Numbered from the stretch's first letter, positions 46,616 to 59,281 are shown. The stretch is DNA of 64,000 nt from Lysobacter sp. Root916 (GCF_001429785.1 NZ_LMJF01000018.1:1-64000), one strand, 5' to 3'. A program made the numbers and translations. The notes: generated by a model not told the origin, from the sequence alone.

Positions 46616-48226
46616 TCAGTCGATGCGTTGATAAGCCGGCAGGGTCAAGAACTCCTCCAGCGTGTCGGCGTGGGTGAGCTGGTCGAGCATCGCGATCGCC
46701 TCGCCCAGGCGCTGCGCGCCGGGCAGGTTCATGCGCTCGGCGAGCTTGCTGGGTAGACCGATCAGGGCGCGTTCGAGCAGGGCGAAATCGACCGGCGTGC
46801 CGTCGTCCAGGTGCAGGCCGGAGGCGTGCAGCCACTGCCACAACTGGGTGCGCGCGATCTCGGCGGTGGCCGCGTCCTCCATCAGCCAATGGATCGGCAC
46901 GCAGCCGTTGCCGTCCAGCCAGGCGGCCAGATAGCGCACGCAGACCTCGACGTTGCCCTCGAAGCCGGCGCGCGTGATCGTGCCAAGCGAGGGCTTGATC
47001 AGATCGTCGCGGATCACCAGCACGTCGTCGCGCAGCACGTGCTGCTGATGCGGGCCGGGCATGCGCTCGTCGAAGATGCGCATCGCCAGCGGAATCAGCG
47101 CCGGATGCGCGACCCAGGTGCCGTCGTGACCGGCGGTGACCTCGCGCAGCTTGTCGGCGCGCACCTTGGCCAGCGCGGCCTCGTTGGCGGCCTCGTCGCC
47201 GCTGATCGGAATCTGCGCGGCCATGCCGCCCATCGCGTGCGCGCCGCGCTTGTGGCAGGTCTGGATCAGCAGTTCCGAATACGCACGCAGGAACGGCTGC
47301 AGCATCGTCACCTGGCCGCGCTCGGGCAGGACCTTGTCGCGATGCGCGCGGAAGGTCTTGAGGTAGGAGAACACGTAGTCCCAGCGGCCGCAGTTGAGGC
47401 CGGCGATGCGCGTGCGCAGCGCATGCAGGATCTCGTCCATCTCGAACACCGCCGGCAGGGTCTCGATCAGCACCGTGACCTTGATCTGGCCGGCGCTCAG
47501 GCCCAGCGCCTGCTCGACGCGGTCCAGCGCCTCGTTCCACAGCTGCGCCTCTTCCATCGACTGCAGCTTGGGCAGGTAGAAATAGGGTCCGCGATCCTTC
47601 GCGGCCAGCGCCTGCGCATTGTGGAAAGCGAACAGGCCCAGGTCGAACAGGCTGGCGGAGATCGGCGCGCCGTCGATCAGCAGATGCTTCTCGTCCAGGT
47701 GCCAGCCGCGCGGCCGCACCATCAGCACCGCCTGCTGCTCGAAGGGCTTGAGGGTGTAGTGCTTGCTGCCGTCCGGCGCCATCCAGTCCAGGGTGCCGGC
47801 CACAGCCTTCCTCAGCGCGCGCTGGCCGGTCAGCAGGTTGGACCAGGTCGGCGCGGTGCTGTCCTCGAAGTCGGCCATGAAGACCTTGGCGCCCGAGTTG
47901 AGGGCGTTGATGACCATCTTCGGATCGACCGGGCCGGTGATCTCGACGCGGCGGTCCAGCAGCGCCGCCGGCAGCGGCGCGACCCGCCACTGGCCGCTGC
48001 GGATCGCGGCGGTGTCGGCACGGAAATCCGGCAGGCCGCCGGCGTCGAAGAACGCCTGGCGCTCGCGGCGCGCGGCCAGGCGGGCCTGGCGAGCCGGTTC
48101 GAAGCGGCGGTGCAGGTCGGCCAGGAAGGCCAGAGCCGCGGGCGTGAGCAGCTGCTCCTGCCCGGCCAGGCTGGCCGTCAACTCGATCCCGTGCGTCTCC
48201 TGGCGTTGCGCCATCACTGCCGACAT
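46616..48226 (-). CDS. aceB: malate synthase A
   Basis: Condenses glyoxylate and acetyl-CoA to malate. The 536-residue protein shows the type A pattern: TGPVDPKMVINALNSGAKVFMADFEDS, the RPRGWHLDEKH region, LIETLPAVFEMDEILHALR and the catalytic GLNCGRWDYVFS. First gene of the aceB-aceA unit and divergent from a LysR regulator whose A+T-rich promoter region contains a clear dyad. Confidence 0.97.
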   Translation of the reverse strand: MSAVMAQRQETHGIELTASLAGQEQLLTPAALAFLADLHRRFEPARQARLAARRERQAFFDAGGLPDFRADTAAIRSGQWRVAPLPAALLDRRVEITGPVDPKMVINALNSGAKVFMADFEDSTAPTWSNLLTGQRALRKAVAGTLDWMAPDGSKHYTLKPFEQQAVLMVRPRGWHLDEKHLLIDGAPISASLFDLGLFAFHNAQALAAKDRGPYFYLPKLQSMEEAQLWNEALDRVEQALGLSAGQIKVTVLIETLPAVFEMDEILHALRTRIAGLNCGRWDYVFSYLKTFRAHRDKVLPERGQVTMLQPFLRAYSELLIQTCHKRGAHAMGGMAAQIPISGDEAANEAALAKVRADKLREVTAGHDGTWVAHPALIPLAMRIFDERMPGPHQQHVLRDDVLVIRDDLIKPSLGTITRAGFEGNVEVCVRYLAAWLDGNGCVPIHWLMEDAATAEIARTQLWQWLHASGLHLDDGTPVDFALLERALIGLPSKLAERMNLPGAQRLGEAIAMLDQLTHADTLEEFLTLPAYQRID

Positions 48227-48298
48227 GCCCTGCTCCTACGCCTCTAGCGTGTTTCGTTAGGGCTCCGACCATGCGCTGGCGTCTTGTATTTGACAATC

Positions 48299-48331
48299 AA
48301 GTTTTTTCAATGCATATCATTTGAAAAACTT
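48299..48331. promoter_or_regulatory. dyad in the aceB / lysR divergent promoter region
   Basis: AAGTTTTTTCAA - 10 bases - TTGAAAAACTT: arms match except for one extra T. Overlapping TTGACA (48289-48294) could serve as a -35 for the lysR direction. A LysR-type regulator binding such a dyad in the shared region is the expected control of aceB and of itself; binding is inference. Confidence 0.6.
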
Positions 48332-48346
48332 ATATATGTCTTCCCA

Positions 48347-49315
48347 GTGACCACGAAGCGTGCCGCCAGCCCCCGTTTTGCGTACAAGGGCGACCGCCTG
48401 AAGCCGCTGCGGGCGTTCTGCCAGACCGCCCGCCTGGGCTCGGTCTCACGCGCGGCTGAGGCGCTCTACCTCAGCCAGCCGGCGGTGACCCTACAACTGC
48501 AGGCCTTGGAACGCGATCTGGGGGTGCGCCTGCTCGAGCGCAGCGGCCGCCGGCTCAGCCTGACCCGCGAGGGCCAGGAGCTGTACGAACTCGCGCGCCC
48601 GCTGGTCGAGGGCCTGGACGGCCTGGACGGGGCGTTTCGCGAGCGCGTGCGCGGGCTGGACGGCGGCGAGCTCAACGTCGCCGCCGGCAGCTCGACCATC
48701 CTGTACCTGCTGCCCAGGATCGTCGAAGCCTTCCGCGCCGCCCATCCGGACGTGCGCCTGAGCCTGCACAACGTCACCGGCGCCGGCGGTCTGGACCTGC
48801 TGCGCTCGGACGCGGTCGATCTGGCGGTGGGCTCGATGCTGGACGTGCCCGGCGACCTCAGCTACGCCCCGGTCTACCGCTTCGAGCCCATGCTGATCAC
48901 CCCGCGCGACCACCCGCTCGCGCTCAAGCCCGACCTCAGCCTGCAGGACCTCTCGCCCTACGGCCTGATCCTGCCGCCGCAGCGCCTGACCACCTACCGC
49001 ATGGTCGACCTGGTGTTCCAGCAGAACCGGGTGCCGTACACGGTCGCGCTGGAAGTCGGCGGTTGGGAGGTGATCAAGCAGTACGTGGCGATGGGCCTGG
49101 GCATCAGCATCGTCACCGCGATCTGCCTGACCGACGCTGACCGCTCGCGCCTGAGCGCGCGCTCGCTGGCCGACTACTTCCCCTCGCGCAGCTACGGCGT
49201 GGTGGTGCGCAAGGGCAAATACCTATCGCCGCAGGCGCGCGCGTTCACCGAATTGATCCAGCCGGATCTGTTTTTCCGCGGCGATTACTACGCGACGGGG
49301 CAGTCGGATCGTTGA
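48347..49315 (+). CDS. LysR-family regulator next to the glyoxylate shunt genes
   Basis: A 322-residue regulator with an N-terminal winged helix (GSVSRAAEALYLSQPAVTLQLQALE) and a periplasmic-binding-like effector domain in the CysB/Cbl style. No ATG suits the fold; GTG at 48347 is used (an ATG frame from 48284 would add a hydrophobic, A+T-rich-encoded extension through the promoter dyad). Divergent from aceB, so control of the shunt genes is likely. The gene name is not known to me. Confidence 0.87.
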   Translation: MTTKRAASPRFAYKGDRLKPLRAFCQTARLGSVSRAAEALYLSQPAVTLQLQALERDLGVRLLERSGRRLSLTREGQELYELARPLVEGLDGLDGAFRERVRGLDGGELNVAAGSSTILYLLPRIVEAFRAAHPDVRLSLHNVTGAGGLDLLRSDAVDLAVGSMLDVPGDLSYAPVYRFEPMLITPRDHPLALKPDLSLQDLSPYGLILPPQRLTTYRMVDLVFQQNRVPYTVALEVGGWEVIKQYVAMGLGISIVTAICLTDADRSRLSARSLADYFPSRSYGVVVRKGKYLSPQARAFTELIQPDLFFRGDYYATGQSDR

Positions 49316-49346
49316 GGGCCCCGGGCCGCGCACGCGGTTGCGGCAT

Positions 49347-49384
49347 CGCGACGATGCGGTTCGCCTGCGGCTCACCGCATCCTA
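49347..49384 (-). repeat. dispersed repeat, TAGGATGCGGTGAGCC family
   Basis: Reverse-orientation relative of 18856-18893, here with GCCGCAGGC in the centre. It occupies part of the 204-bp space between the LysR gene and the glycosyltransferase. Confidence 0.75.
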
Positions 49385-49433
49385 CGGTCGAGGCGAATAG
49401 CGCTGGCGTTCGAGCCGCGCTCTAAAGTCAGCG

Positions 49434-49459
49434 GGCCCCGCCTTCGCGGGGATGACGGG
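49434..49459. repeat. short palindromic intergenic repeat
   Basis: GGGCCCCGCCTTCGCGGGGATGACGG; stem CCCCGC / GCGGGG. Related to the units at 18797-18844; both sites also hold the TAGGATGCGG repeat. Confidence 0.6.
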
Positions 49460-49519
49460 CAACAGTGAGCGCAAGAACGACAGCGACAGCACGATGCAGG
49501 GGAACAAGAGGCAAAGGCG

Positions 49520-50938
49520 CTAGCGCGGCCGCCGCGGCCTGCGAAACCGCTTCGGCAAAAACGCCACCGCCGCCGCCAGTTCCACGAACGCCATCGCGTA
49601 GCGCACCGGCGCCACCAGCAAGGCCTTGCCCAAGGCCGCCGCCTGGCCTTCGCGCGACACCGCGGCCAACACCAGCGCCGTGGCCAGAATTTCCGCCGCC
49701 ACCACTCCGCCCAACCACCACCAGCGCCCGCTGAAAGCCAACCACAGCAGCAGCAGCGGATACGCCAGGCGCTCGGCCGCCATCAGAAACAGCGCCCAGC
49801 CGATCGGCCGCCCGTACTCGTGGGTAAGGCGCTCGCCGAACGGCTGCCGATACGCCTCGCGCACCCGCCGCTGCTCGGTCGCCACGCGCGGGCGCGGGCG
49901 CAGCCAGCGCCGCCAGGCCTTGAACGGCGTCAGCAACAGCCCGTTGAACTCGCGACAGCCGCGCAGGAACGCGGCGGCCTGGCGGAAGCTCTGCCGCGGC
50001 AGACGATCCAGCGGCGGCTGCTCGGTATGCGCCAGCGCGCCGAACAACTGCACGTTGCGATAGCCCTCCTGCGCCAGCGCCAGGGCGATGAACACATCCT
50101 CCGCGCCGTCGAGCTGATCGCCGTGGACCGGCTCGTAACGATCGAACAGATCCTTGATGTAGCGCCGGCGATAGGCGATCGCATTGCCGCGCGGCACCAC
50201 CACGCCGCCGAACAGCGCCATCTGGCCGCGGTTGATGAAACACTGCTGCAGCAGACAACTGGTTTCGCGATGGACGTCGCCCAGCCATTGCAGACCGCGC
50301 CGCAACCGGCCGCGACGCGCGCGCGGATCGCGATAAGCCTCGCCGTGCAGCCAACGCTGGAACGCCGGCGAACGCTCCAGCGCGCGCCGGTGTTCGCCGC
50401 GCATCGGCTGCACCACGCCGCAGACGCTGGCGATACCGACGCCTTCGTAGAGCTCGCGCACGCAGCGCTCGATGTAGTCCGCCGAATGCAGCAGAGTGTC
50501 GCCGTCGAGCACGAACTCGACATCGGCGTCGGATTCGCGCGCCTGGCGCTTGATCGTGGGCCCGCGTCCGATCGACCACATGCGTTCGATCACGCGCAGG
50601 GACAAACCGTTGGCGGCGGCGAACTCGCGGGCGATCGCGGCGGTGCCGTCGCGCTCGATGCCGCCGTCGTCGACCAGTACCACGCTGCGCGGTTGCAGGG
50701 TCTGGGCCAGCAGGGCCGCCAGGCAATGGGCGATGTCGTGCTGCTGCAGGCGCGCGGGAATCACCACGTCGACCACCGCCTGACGCCAGTCTTCCACCGG
50801 CGTGGGTACGGTCTCTTCGGCGCCGCGCCACAGCCCGACCGCACTAAGCAGACCGTTGGGGCTAAGCGCGAACCAAGGCAAGGCGGGCACCGGCCACCTC
50901 CCGCACGCGGACGCGGACCGCGCCCGACAACTCCGCAT
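49520..50938 (-). CDS. family 2 glycosyltransferase, membrane-associated
   Basis: A 472-residue processive-type GT-A enzyme. Nucleotide-sugar site: VVIPARLQQ and VLVDDGG; metal motif DGDT (VLDGDTLLHS); acceptor-base region EDVFIAL; then positively charged segments and two or three C-terminal membrane helices (about residues 385-450). It resembles hyaluronan/cellulose-synthase-like transferases, but without the full QxxRW. The product is unknown. The first ~25 residues are Arg/Ser-rich and the true start may lie further in. The 219 bases upstream contain no feature I can name. Confidence 0.85.
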   Translation of the reverse strand: MRSCRARSASACGRWPVPALPWFALSPNGLLSAVGLWRGAEETVPTPVEDWRQAVVDVVIPARLQQHDIAHCLAALLAQTLQPRSVVLVDDGGIERDGTAAIAREFAAANGLSLRVIERMWSIGRGPTIKRQARESDADVEFVLDGDTLLHSADYIERCVRELYEGVGIASVCGVVQPMRGEHRRALERSPAFQRWLHGEAYRDPRARRGRLRRGLQWLGDVHRETSCLLQQCFINRGQMALFGGVVVPRGNAIAYRRRYIKDLFDRYEPVHGDQLDGAEDVFIALALAQEGYRNVQLFGALAHTEQPPLDRLPRQSFRQAAAFLRGCREFNGLLLTPFKAWRRWLRPRPRVATEQRRVREAYRQPFGERLTHEYGRPIGWALFLMAAERLAYPLLLLWLAFSGRWWWLGGVVAAEILATALVLAAVSREGQAAALGKALLVAPVRYAMAFVELAAAVAFLPKRFRRPRRPR

Positions 50939-51157
50939 GCGCGGCGATCGTGGCCTCCGCCACTCCCCCTAGCGACATCCTGCCCGGCACGACCGACCTC
51001 CTGCCTGATCGGGAACCCGCGCCACCCCCCGCGACGCGCAGCCCCGTAACGAAGCTACACGCAAAACGCGGGCGAAACTGGCCGCCGATCCGGCCTGGGT
51101 GTCGCGCCCGATCGCCGGCTCGACCAGTCGTGTGCAGTTTTAGCGCAGCGAGTGCGC

Positions 51158-51766
51158 TTACGGCGTGCCGTGGTGCTTGCCCTGCCAGGGCCGGTACCAG
51201 GCCCGGATCCGCGCCAGATCGGCGTTCATGTCCTCGCCCAGCCAGAACGGCTCGCCGATGCCGATGACCTTGTCGGGGTAATGAAAATACGCCGGCAGCA
51301 CCGGCACATCGGCGGCCTTGGCGATCTTCCAGAAGCCCGCCTTCCAGCGGTCCACCGGCTTGCGCGTGCCCTCCGGCGCCAGCCCGAACCAGAACCGCTC
51401 GGCGTTGCGGATCATCGCCGCGGCCTGTTCGACCACGCCGTGGGCGGCGCTGCGGTCGACCGGGATCACGCCCAGGTAGCGCAGCAGCGCACCCAGCAGC
51501 GGCACCTTGAACAGCGAATCCTTGCCCAGGATCTTGATGTCCAGCCCCATCGCGGCCTTGGCCGCGAAGCCCCAGACGCCGTCCCAGTTGGACGAATGCG
51601 GCGCGCCGATCAGCACCAGCTTGGGAATGTCGGGGAAAGCCCCGACCATGCGCCAGCCGCCCAGCCGCAGCACGCTGCGGCCGATCCAGCGGGTCAGGCG
51701 GTTGGAGCGCACCCGCGGTGCGTTCGGCGGCAGCGGCAGCACTACGTCGTCGGCGGTCGTCGGCAT
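51158..51766 (-). CDS. lysophospholipid acyltransferase (PlsC-like)
   Basis: A 202-residue acyltransferase. The catalytic HX4D motif appears as HSSNWD, followed by the phosphate-binding GLAPEGTRK and a PVLPAYFHYP segment. Probably acylates a glycerophospholipid or related acceptor; not the housekeeping plsC by length and motif context alone. Start ATG at 51766. It lies 10 bp after arfB on the same strand, so probably cotranscribed. Confidence 0.87.
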   Translation of the reverse strand: MPTTADDVVLPLPPNAPRVRSNRLTRWIGRSVLRLGGWRMVGAFPDIPKLVLIGAPHSSNWDGVWGFAAKAAMGLDIKILGKDSLFKVPLLGALLRYLGVIPVDRSAAHGVVEQAAAMIRNAERFWFGLAPEGTRKPVDRWKAGFWKIAKAADVPVLPAYFHYPDKVIGIGEPFWLGEDMNADLARIRAWYRPWQGKHHGTP

Positions 51767-51776
51767 GCGGTCTCCG

Positions 51777-52190
51777 TCAGTCCCAATCGCGCGTGGCGCG
51801 GCCGCGCTTGACCGTGCTGCGCTCGCGCTTGGCCCCCAGCCGGCGTTCTTTCGAGGCGCGGCTGGGGCGGGTGGCGATGCGCGGCTTGGGCGCGTGCAGG
51901 CCGCTTTCGATGAAGGCGGCCAGGCGCTCGCGGGCATCGTCGCGGTTGCGCTCCTGGGTGCGGAAACGCTGCGCGCTGATCACCAGCACGCCGTCGCCGG
52001 TCACGCGGCGGTCGCGCTTGGCGAGCAGGCGTTCGCGCACCGGCTCGGGCAGCGACGGCGACTGCGCCACGTCGAAGCGCAGCTCCACCGCGGTCGCGAC
52101 CTTGTTGACGTTTTGCCCGCCGGGCCCGGTCGAACGCACGAAGCGCTCGACCAGTTCCTGCTCGGGTATGGTGATTTCAGGATCGGCCAT
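51777..52190 (-). CDS. arfB: alternative ribosome-rescue factor / peptidyl-tRNA hydrolase ArfB
   Basis: Rescues ribosomes stalled without a stop codon by hydrolysing peptidyl-tRNA. The 137-residue protein has the GGQ motif (GPGGQNVNK) of class I release-factor domains and a basic C-terminal tail (RASKERRLGAKRERSTVKRGR) that threads into the empty mRNA channel. ATG at 52190 was chosen from a longer open frame. Divergent from the DUF2059 gene. Confidence 0.95.
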   Translation of the reverse strand: MADPEITIPEQELVERFVRSTGPGGQNVNKVATAVELRFDVAQSPSLPEPVRERLLAKRDRRVTGDGVLVISAQRFRTQERNRDDARERLAAFIESGLHAPKPRIATRPSRASKERRLGAKRERSTVKRGRATRDWD

Positions 52191-52310
52191 TGCGTCCCTC
52201 CGGCCCCGATTGTAGACGGGAGCGATGATAGTGCGGGCCTGTGGCCGGACGTTGACGCCGCCTGCACCCGCCGCCGACCATGCGGTTCCCATCAAGGAGG
52301 ATCGCCCCCG

Positions 52311-52835
52311 ATGAAGTCCTATGCCCTGGCCCTGGCCCTGATGCTGGCCTCGCCGCTGGCCGCCCTGGCCGCGCCGCCCAGCGACGCCCAAGTGTCGCGC
52401 CTGCTCGAGGTCATGCGCGCGCGCCAGACCGTGGAGACCATGCTGCCGCAGATCGAAGCCTCGCAGCAGCAGATGGCCGAACAGATGATGGCCGGCCGCG
52501 AGATCACGCCCGCCGAACGCGAGCGCTTGAACAGCGTGATCGCCCGTTCCAGCGCGCAGCTGCGCAAGGGCCTGGCCTGGGACAAGCTGGAACCGATTTA
52601 CCGCGACATCTACCGCGACACCTTCGACGGCCAGGACACCGACGCCCTGATCGCGTTCTACGCCAGCCCGACCGGCCAGCGCCTGCTCGACAAGATGCCG
52701 GTGCTGATGCAGAACACCATGAACGCGATGCAGAAACTGGTGGTGCCGATGATGCAGGAACTGCAGCAGGACATCGAAGCCGAAGCGCGCAACGACGCGG
52801 TCAAGCGCAAGAGCGCCGGCGCCGAAACCAAGTAA
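52311..52835 (+). CDS. exported DUF2059 protein
   Basis: A 174-residue protein with a signal peptide (cleaved near LAAPPS, about residue 21) and the helical DUF2059 region: RLLEVMRARQTVETMLPQI, YRDIYRDTFDGQDTDALIAFYASPTGQRLLDKMP. Periplasmic, unknown function. AGGAGG lies 8 bases before the ATG at 52311. Confidence 0.9.
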   Translation: MKSYALALALMLASPLAALAAPPSDAQVSRLLEVMRARQTVETMLPQIEASQQQMAEQMMAGREITPAERERLNSVIARSSAQLRKGLAWDKLEPIYRDIYRDTFDGQDTDALIAFYASPTGQRLLDKMPVLMQNTMNAMQKLVVPMMQELQQDIEAEARNDAVKRKSAGAETK

Positions 52836-52859
52836 GCCCGGCCCGCGCCGCGCCCGCCC

Positions 52860-53591
52860 TCATCCGGCCGACGCGGCCTGCTCGAACAGCGCCAGCGCCT
52901 TGGCCAGCTCGCGGTCCGGCGGCGCGGTGGCGACGATGCGCGCGCCGCTGACCGGATGCAGGAAGGCCAGGCGCTGCGCATGCAGCAGCATGCGATGGAT
53001 GCCCATCATGCGGAAGGCGCGGTTGTGGCGGCCGTCGCCGTGGCTGGTGTCGCCGATCAGGTGATGCGAGACGTGCTTGAGATGACGCCGGATCTGGCGA
53101 AAGCGCCCGGTCTCCGGCTGCGCCAGCAGCAGCGCGTAGCGCGAGGTCTCGAAACCGCCGGATGGATGCGCGAGCTCGCAGCTGCCCAGGCGCCGGAAGC
53201 GCGTGATCGCGGGCTTCTTCTGCGGCTTGCCCGGCCCGCCGTCCAGCGCGTAGTCGATGGTGAACGCATCCTCCGGCCAGCCGCGGCAGACCGCCAGATA
53301 GTCCTTCTCGAACTCGCGCGACATCAGCACCTTGCCCAGGGCCGAGGCCACCTCGCGCTCGAACGCCAGCAGCAGACAGCCGCTGGTGGCGCGGTCCAGG
53401 CGGTGGACCAGGAACACCGGCCGCCCGAACTGCTGGCGCAGGCGGTCGGCGACGAAATCGGTCTCGCCGCGCGCCAGCGCGCTGTCGTGCACCATCAGCC
53501 CCGCCGGCTTGTCGATGATCGCCAGGCTGTCGTCGGCGTACAGCACCGGCAGTTCGGCGGGCGCCTCCAGGGAACTGTAGGTTTCGGACAT
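52860..53591 (-). CDS. truC: tRNA pseudouridine synthase C-like (RluA family)
   Basis: A 243-residue pseudouridine synthase with the catalytic Asp motif HRLDRATSGCLL and the family ends IDKPAGLMVH and GRFRQIRRHL. Without an S4 domain and with this length it fits TruC, which modifies U65 of tRNAs. The 24-bp gap to the convergent DUF2059 gene holds no hairpin I can support. Confidence 0.9.
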   Translation of the reverse strand: MSETYSSLEAPAELPVLYADDSLAIIDKPAGLMVHDSALARGETDFVADRLRQQFGRPVFLVHRLDRATSGCLLLAFEREVASALGKVLMSREFEKDYLAVCRGWPEDAFTIDYALDGGPGKPQKKPAITRFRRLGSCELAHPSGGFETSRYALLLAQPETGRFRQIRRHLKHVSHHLIGDTSHGDGRHNRAFRMMGIHRMLLHAQRLAFLHPVSGARIVATAPPDRELAKALALFEQAASAG

Positions 53592-53686
53592 GCTCTATGG
53601 CACAGGCGGTAGGGAGCTCGGCGGGTATTTTCGTCTATAGCAGCTCCAGCCACACGCTTTCCCCCGGCATCACTCCAGGACACCCC

Positions 53687-56491
<2,805 letters not shown>

Positions 56492-56516
56492 CCGGTGCTG
56501 GCAAGTAAGCGCAAAA

Positions 56517-56678
56517 GCAAATCCCCCTAGCCCCCCTTTTTCAAAGGGGGGAACCCCGCGAGTCTGGATGCTTCGCTGCGCCCGCTTGTCTCGCACTTCG
56601 AGAACAGGGCGTGCCTTCCCCCTTGAAAAACAAGGACTGTCCTCCCCCTTTGTAAAAGGGGGATTGAGGGGGATTTGC
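56517..56678. repeat. REPIN-like inverted pair of CCCCCTTT-hairpin repeats
   Basis: Left unit (56517-56552) GCAAATCCCCCTAGCCCCC... and right unit (56638-56678) in opposite orientation, each with a CCCCCTTT...AAAGGGGG hairpin and GGGGGATTTGC end. A degenerate third piece (CCCCCTTGAAAAACAAGG) lies between. The same hairpin forms the core of the 120-bp repeats at 18937 and 19085. Confidence 0.8.
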
Positions 56679-56701
56679 TCTCCGCCCGGACCGCGTAGCG
56701 C

Positions 56702-58366
56702 CTAAGCGCTACGCCGCGGCCACGCCGCCAGCAGCGCCCACAAACCGCCGATGCCGGCGATCCACGACGAGGCCGGGATCGACCAGAAGCGCGGGCCGCC
56801 GGCTTCCAGGCCGTACAGCACCGCCGCCACGATCAACAGGCCGGTGCCCAGGATCGCCGCGACCGTGCGCCGCTGCGCGTCCTTCACCGTGCGCGTGAGT
56901 TCGGCCAGGTCCTGCGAACGCATGCGCAGCTCGTGGCCGCCGCTGACCTGCTGGGTCAGCCAGGCGTGCAGCAGGCGCGGCATCTCGGGCGCGTGCGTGA
57001 CCAGCTCGGGCAGGCGCTTGCGGAATTCCGCGGCCAGGCGCTGCGGGCTGTAGCGTTCGACCAGGATGCGTTGCAGCACCGGCCGCGCCACCGCCCAGAT
57101 ATCGAGCTTGGGATCGAGCAGGCGGCCCACGCCTTCGATGTTGAGCAGGGTCTTCTGCAGCAGGATCAGCTGCGGCTGCAGGGTCAGCTCGTAGCGCTGC
57201 GCGGTGCGGAACAGTTTGACCAGCACCTCGGCCAGCGAGATTTCGCTGAGCGGGCGGGTGAAATAGGGCTCGCAGACCGCGCGCGTGGCCGCTTCGAGCT
57301 CGTCGATGCGAATATGCGCGGGCATCCAGCCGGCCTGCACGTGCAGCTCGGCGATGCGACGGTAGTCGCGGTTGAAGATCGCCATGAAGTTCTCGGCGAG
57401 GTAGTACTGATCCTCGTCGGACAGCTGGCCCATGATGCCGAAGTCCAGGGCGATGAAGCGCGGGTTGCTCTTGCGCTTGGGATCGCTGTCGACCCAGATG
57501 TTGCCGGCGTGGGCATCGGCATGGAAGAAGTTGTCGCGGAACACCTGGGTGTAGAACACCCGCACGCCCTTGGCCGCCAGCGCGCTGCGGTCGATGCCGG
57601 CGGCGTCGAGCGCGGCGATGTCGTCGGACGGAATGCCGTACACGCGCTCCAGGGTCAGCGCGCGCTCGGCGGTGTGCGACCAGATTACCTCGGGCACGTA
57701 GAGGTCTTCGCTGTCCTTCCAGAACCGGCGCAGCACGCTGGCGTTGGCGCCCTCGCGTTGCAGGTCCAGCTCGGCGGCCAGGGTGCTCTCGATCTCGGCC
57801 ACGATCTCGCGCGGACGGATCTTGTCGGCGCTGGGATGGGCGCGGTCGACCACGCTGGCGATGGTCTTGAGCAGGGCGATGTCGCCGGCGATCTGCTTCT
57901 CGATGTTGGGGCGCAGCACCTTGACCACGACCTCGCGGCCGCCGGGCAGGATCGCCGCGTGCACCTGGGCGATCGAGGCCGAGGCCAGCGGGGTGGTGTC
58001 GAAGGCCTCGAAGGCCTCGGCGATGCCGCGCTCCAGGGCGGTCTCGACGATCGCGCGCGCGGCCTCGCCATCGAAGGGTTTGACCCGGTCCTGCAGCAGC
58101 GCCAGTTCGATCGCCACGTCCGGCGGCACCAGGTCGCGACGGGTGGACAGGATCTGGCCGAATTTGACGAAGATCGGGCCCAACTCCTGCAGCACCAGAC
58201 GCAGACGCGCGCCACGCGACATCGCCGCGATCTCGGCCGAGGCGCGCGGCACGAACGGACGCGCGAGCTTGAGCCAGCGCTCGGCCGGGGTGCCGTCGAG
58301 CAGGTCGTCGAGCCGGTAACGCAGCAGGACCCGGCCGATGCGCCAGGCGCGCAGCGCCGACTTCAT
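56702..58366 (-). CDS. ubiB: UbiB-family atypical kinase/ATPase
   Basis: A 554-residue protein needed for aerobic ubiquinone synthesis. Family motifs: [11 protein letters not shown] (KxGQ), the alanine-rich loop [11 protein letters not shown] in place of a glycine loop, [10 protein letters not shown] (Lys), [10 protein letters not shown] and DFGIMG. Two C-terminal membrane helices (about 500-550). ATG at 58366 overlaps the ubiJ stop as ATGA. Confidence 0.94.
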   Translation of the reverse strand: MKSALRAWRIGRVLLRYRLDDLLDGTPAERWLKLARPFVPRASAEIAAMSRGARLRLVLQELGPIFVKFGQILSTRRDLVPPDVAIELALLQDRVKPFDGEAARAIVETALERGIAEAFEAFDTTPLASASIAQVHAAILPGGREVVVKVLRPNIEKQIAGDIALLKTIASVVDRAHPSADKIRPREIVAEIESTLAAELDLQREGANASVLRRFWKDSEDLYVPEVIWSHTAERALTLERVYGIPSDDIAALDAAGIDRSALAAKGVRVFYTQVFRDNFFHADAHAGNIWVDSDPKRKSNPRFIALDFGIMGQLSDEDQYYLAENFMAIFNRDYRRIAELHVQAGWMPAHIRIDELEAATRAVCEPYFTRPLSEISLAEVLVKLFRTAQRYELTLQPQLILLQKTLLNIEGVGRLLDPKLDIWAVARPVLQRILVERYSPQRLAAEFRKRLPELVTHAPEMPRLLHAWLTQQVSGGHELRMRSQDLAELTRTVKDAQRRTVAAILGTGLLIVAAVLYGLEAGGPRFWSIPASSWIAGIGGLWALLAAWPRRSA

Positions 58367-59022
58367 GCGTCGCTCCGTGCGGCGATGCGCTCGCGCAGGC
58401 GCGCGACGCGTACGCTCGCGCGCTCGACGCCGTCGCGCACCGCGTCGACGTCGTCGTGGAAGGCGTTGAGTTCGTCGCGCGCGACCACGTCGCGGGATTC
58501 CTCGGTGACGAATTCGGCCGCGTTCTGGGCGAAGGCACCGGCCGCGCCACGTGCGTGGCGCAGCCCGCCGGCGATCGCGTTGGCGATCTGCACGCCCATC
58601 ACGTCGCCGAACACGCCGGTCAGCGAGCCCTGCCAATCCGGATCGAAGCGCTCGGCCAGGCGCTGCAGGCGGCGGGCGAGATCGGCATCGCCCTCGATAC
58701 GCAGCTTGCCCACCGGCGGGGCGTCGTCGTTGCGCAGGAACGGCAGTTGCGAGACCAGGCCCGCGAGAGTGCTGCGCACCGACAGATCAGGTTCGACCGC
58801 GGCCTCGACCGGGCCTACCCGCAGGCGGTCGCCTTCGACGCGTACCTGCACCGCCAGCGGCGGCGCGGCCACATGCAGGGCGACGCGACGGCCGTCCAGC
58901 GCGCGCAGCGCGTCGCGCGTATCGGGGTCCAGCGCCAGCGCGCGATTGAGCGCGGCTTCCAGCGCGCCGCCTGCGTAGGTCTTCAGTATGGACGGGAACA
59001 AGCTATCGGCGGAGGTGTTCAT
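58363..59022 (-). CDS. ubiJ: ubiquinone biosynthesis accessory factor UbiJ (SCP2 domain)
   Basis: A 219-residue protein with an SCP2-like lipid-binding domain (about residues 12-115) and a C-terminal helical region ([31 protein letters not shown]) typical of UbiJ. Binds ubiquinone intermediates for the Ubi complex. Translationally coupled to ubiB. With ubiK at 31290 the window holds three ubiquinone factors in two places. Confidence 0.9.
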   Translation of the reverse strand: MNTSADSLFPSILKTYAGGALEAALNRALALDPDTRDALRALDGRRVALHVAAPPLAVQVRVEGDRLRVGPVEAAVEPDLSVRSTLAGLVSQLPFLRNDDAPPVGKLRIEGDADLARRLQRLAERFDPDWQGSLTGVFGDVMGVQIANAIAGGLRHARGAAGAFAQNAAEFVTEESRDVVARDELNAFHDDVDAVRDGVERASVRVARLRERIAARSDA

Positions 59023-59122
59023 GCCGTCATTGTAGCCCCCGGCCCGGCGGGCCCGAGACGGCGGCGTCCCGGCCCGTGGGCGGGCCGGGACGGGCATGTT
59101 CAGCGCCGGCCGATCGGCGGGC

Positions 59123-59281
59123 TCAGACCTTGCGACCGCGCAGCAGCGAGATGATGGCCAGGATCACGAAGACGACGAACAGGATCCAGGCGATGTTGGT
59201 GGCGGCGCCGGCGATGCCGCTGAAGCCCAGGACCGCGGCGACGATGGCGATGATGAAGAAGATGACGGCGTAACTGAGCAT
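59123..59281 (-). CDS. DUF1328-type small membrane protein
   Basis: A 52-residue protein, too short for most gene-length cut-offs: [40 protein letters not shown], then a short helix and SLLRGRKV. Two membrane helices with the GFxGIAG turn are the DUF1328/YtjA pattern. AGGAGATCTCC immediately precedes the ATG. Function unknown; relatives are common in proteobacteria and often stress-related. Confidence 0.88.
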   Translation of the reverse strand: MLSYAVIFFIIAIVAAVLGFSGIAGAATNIAWILFVVFVILAIISLLRGRKV

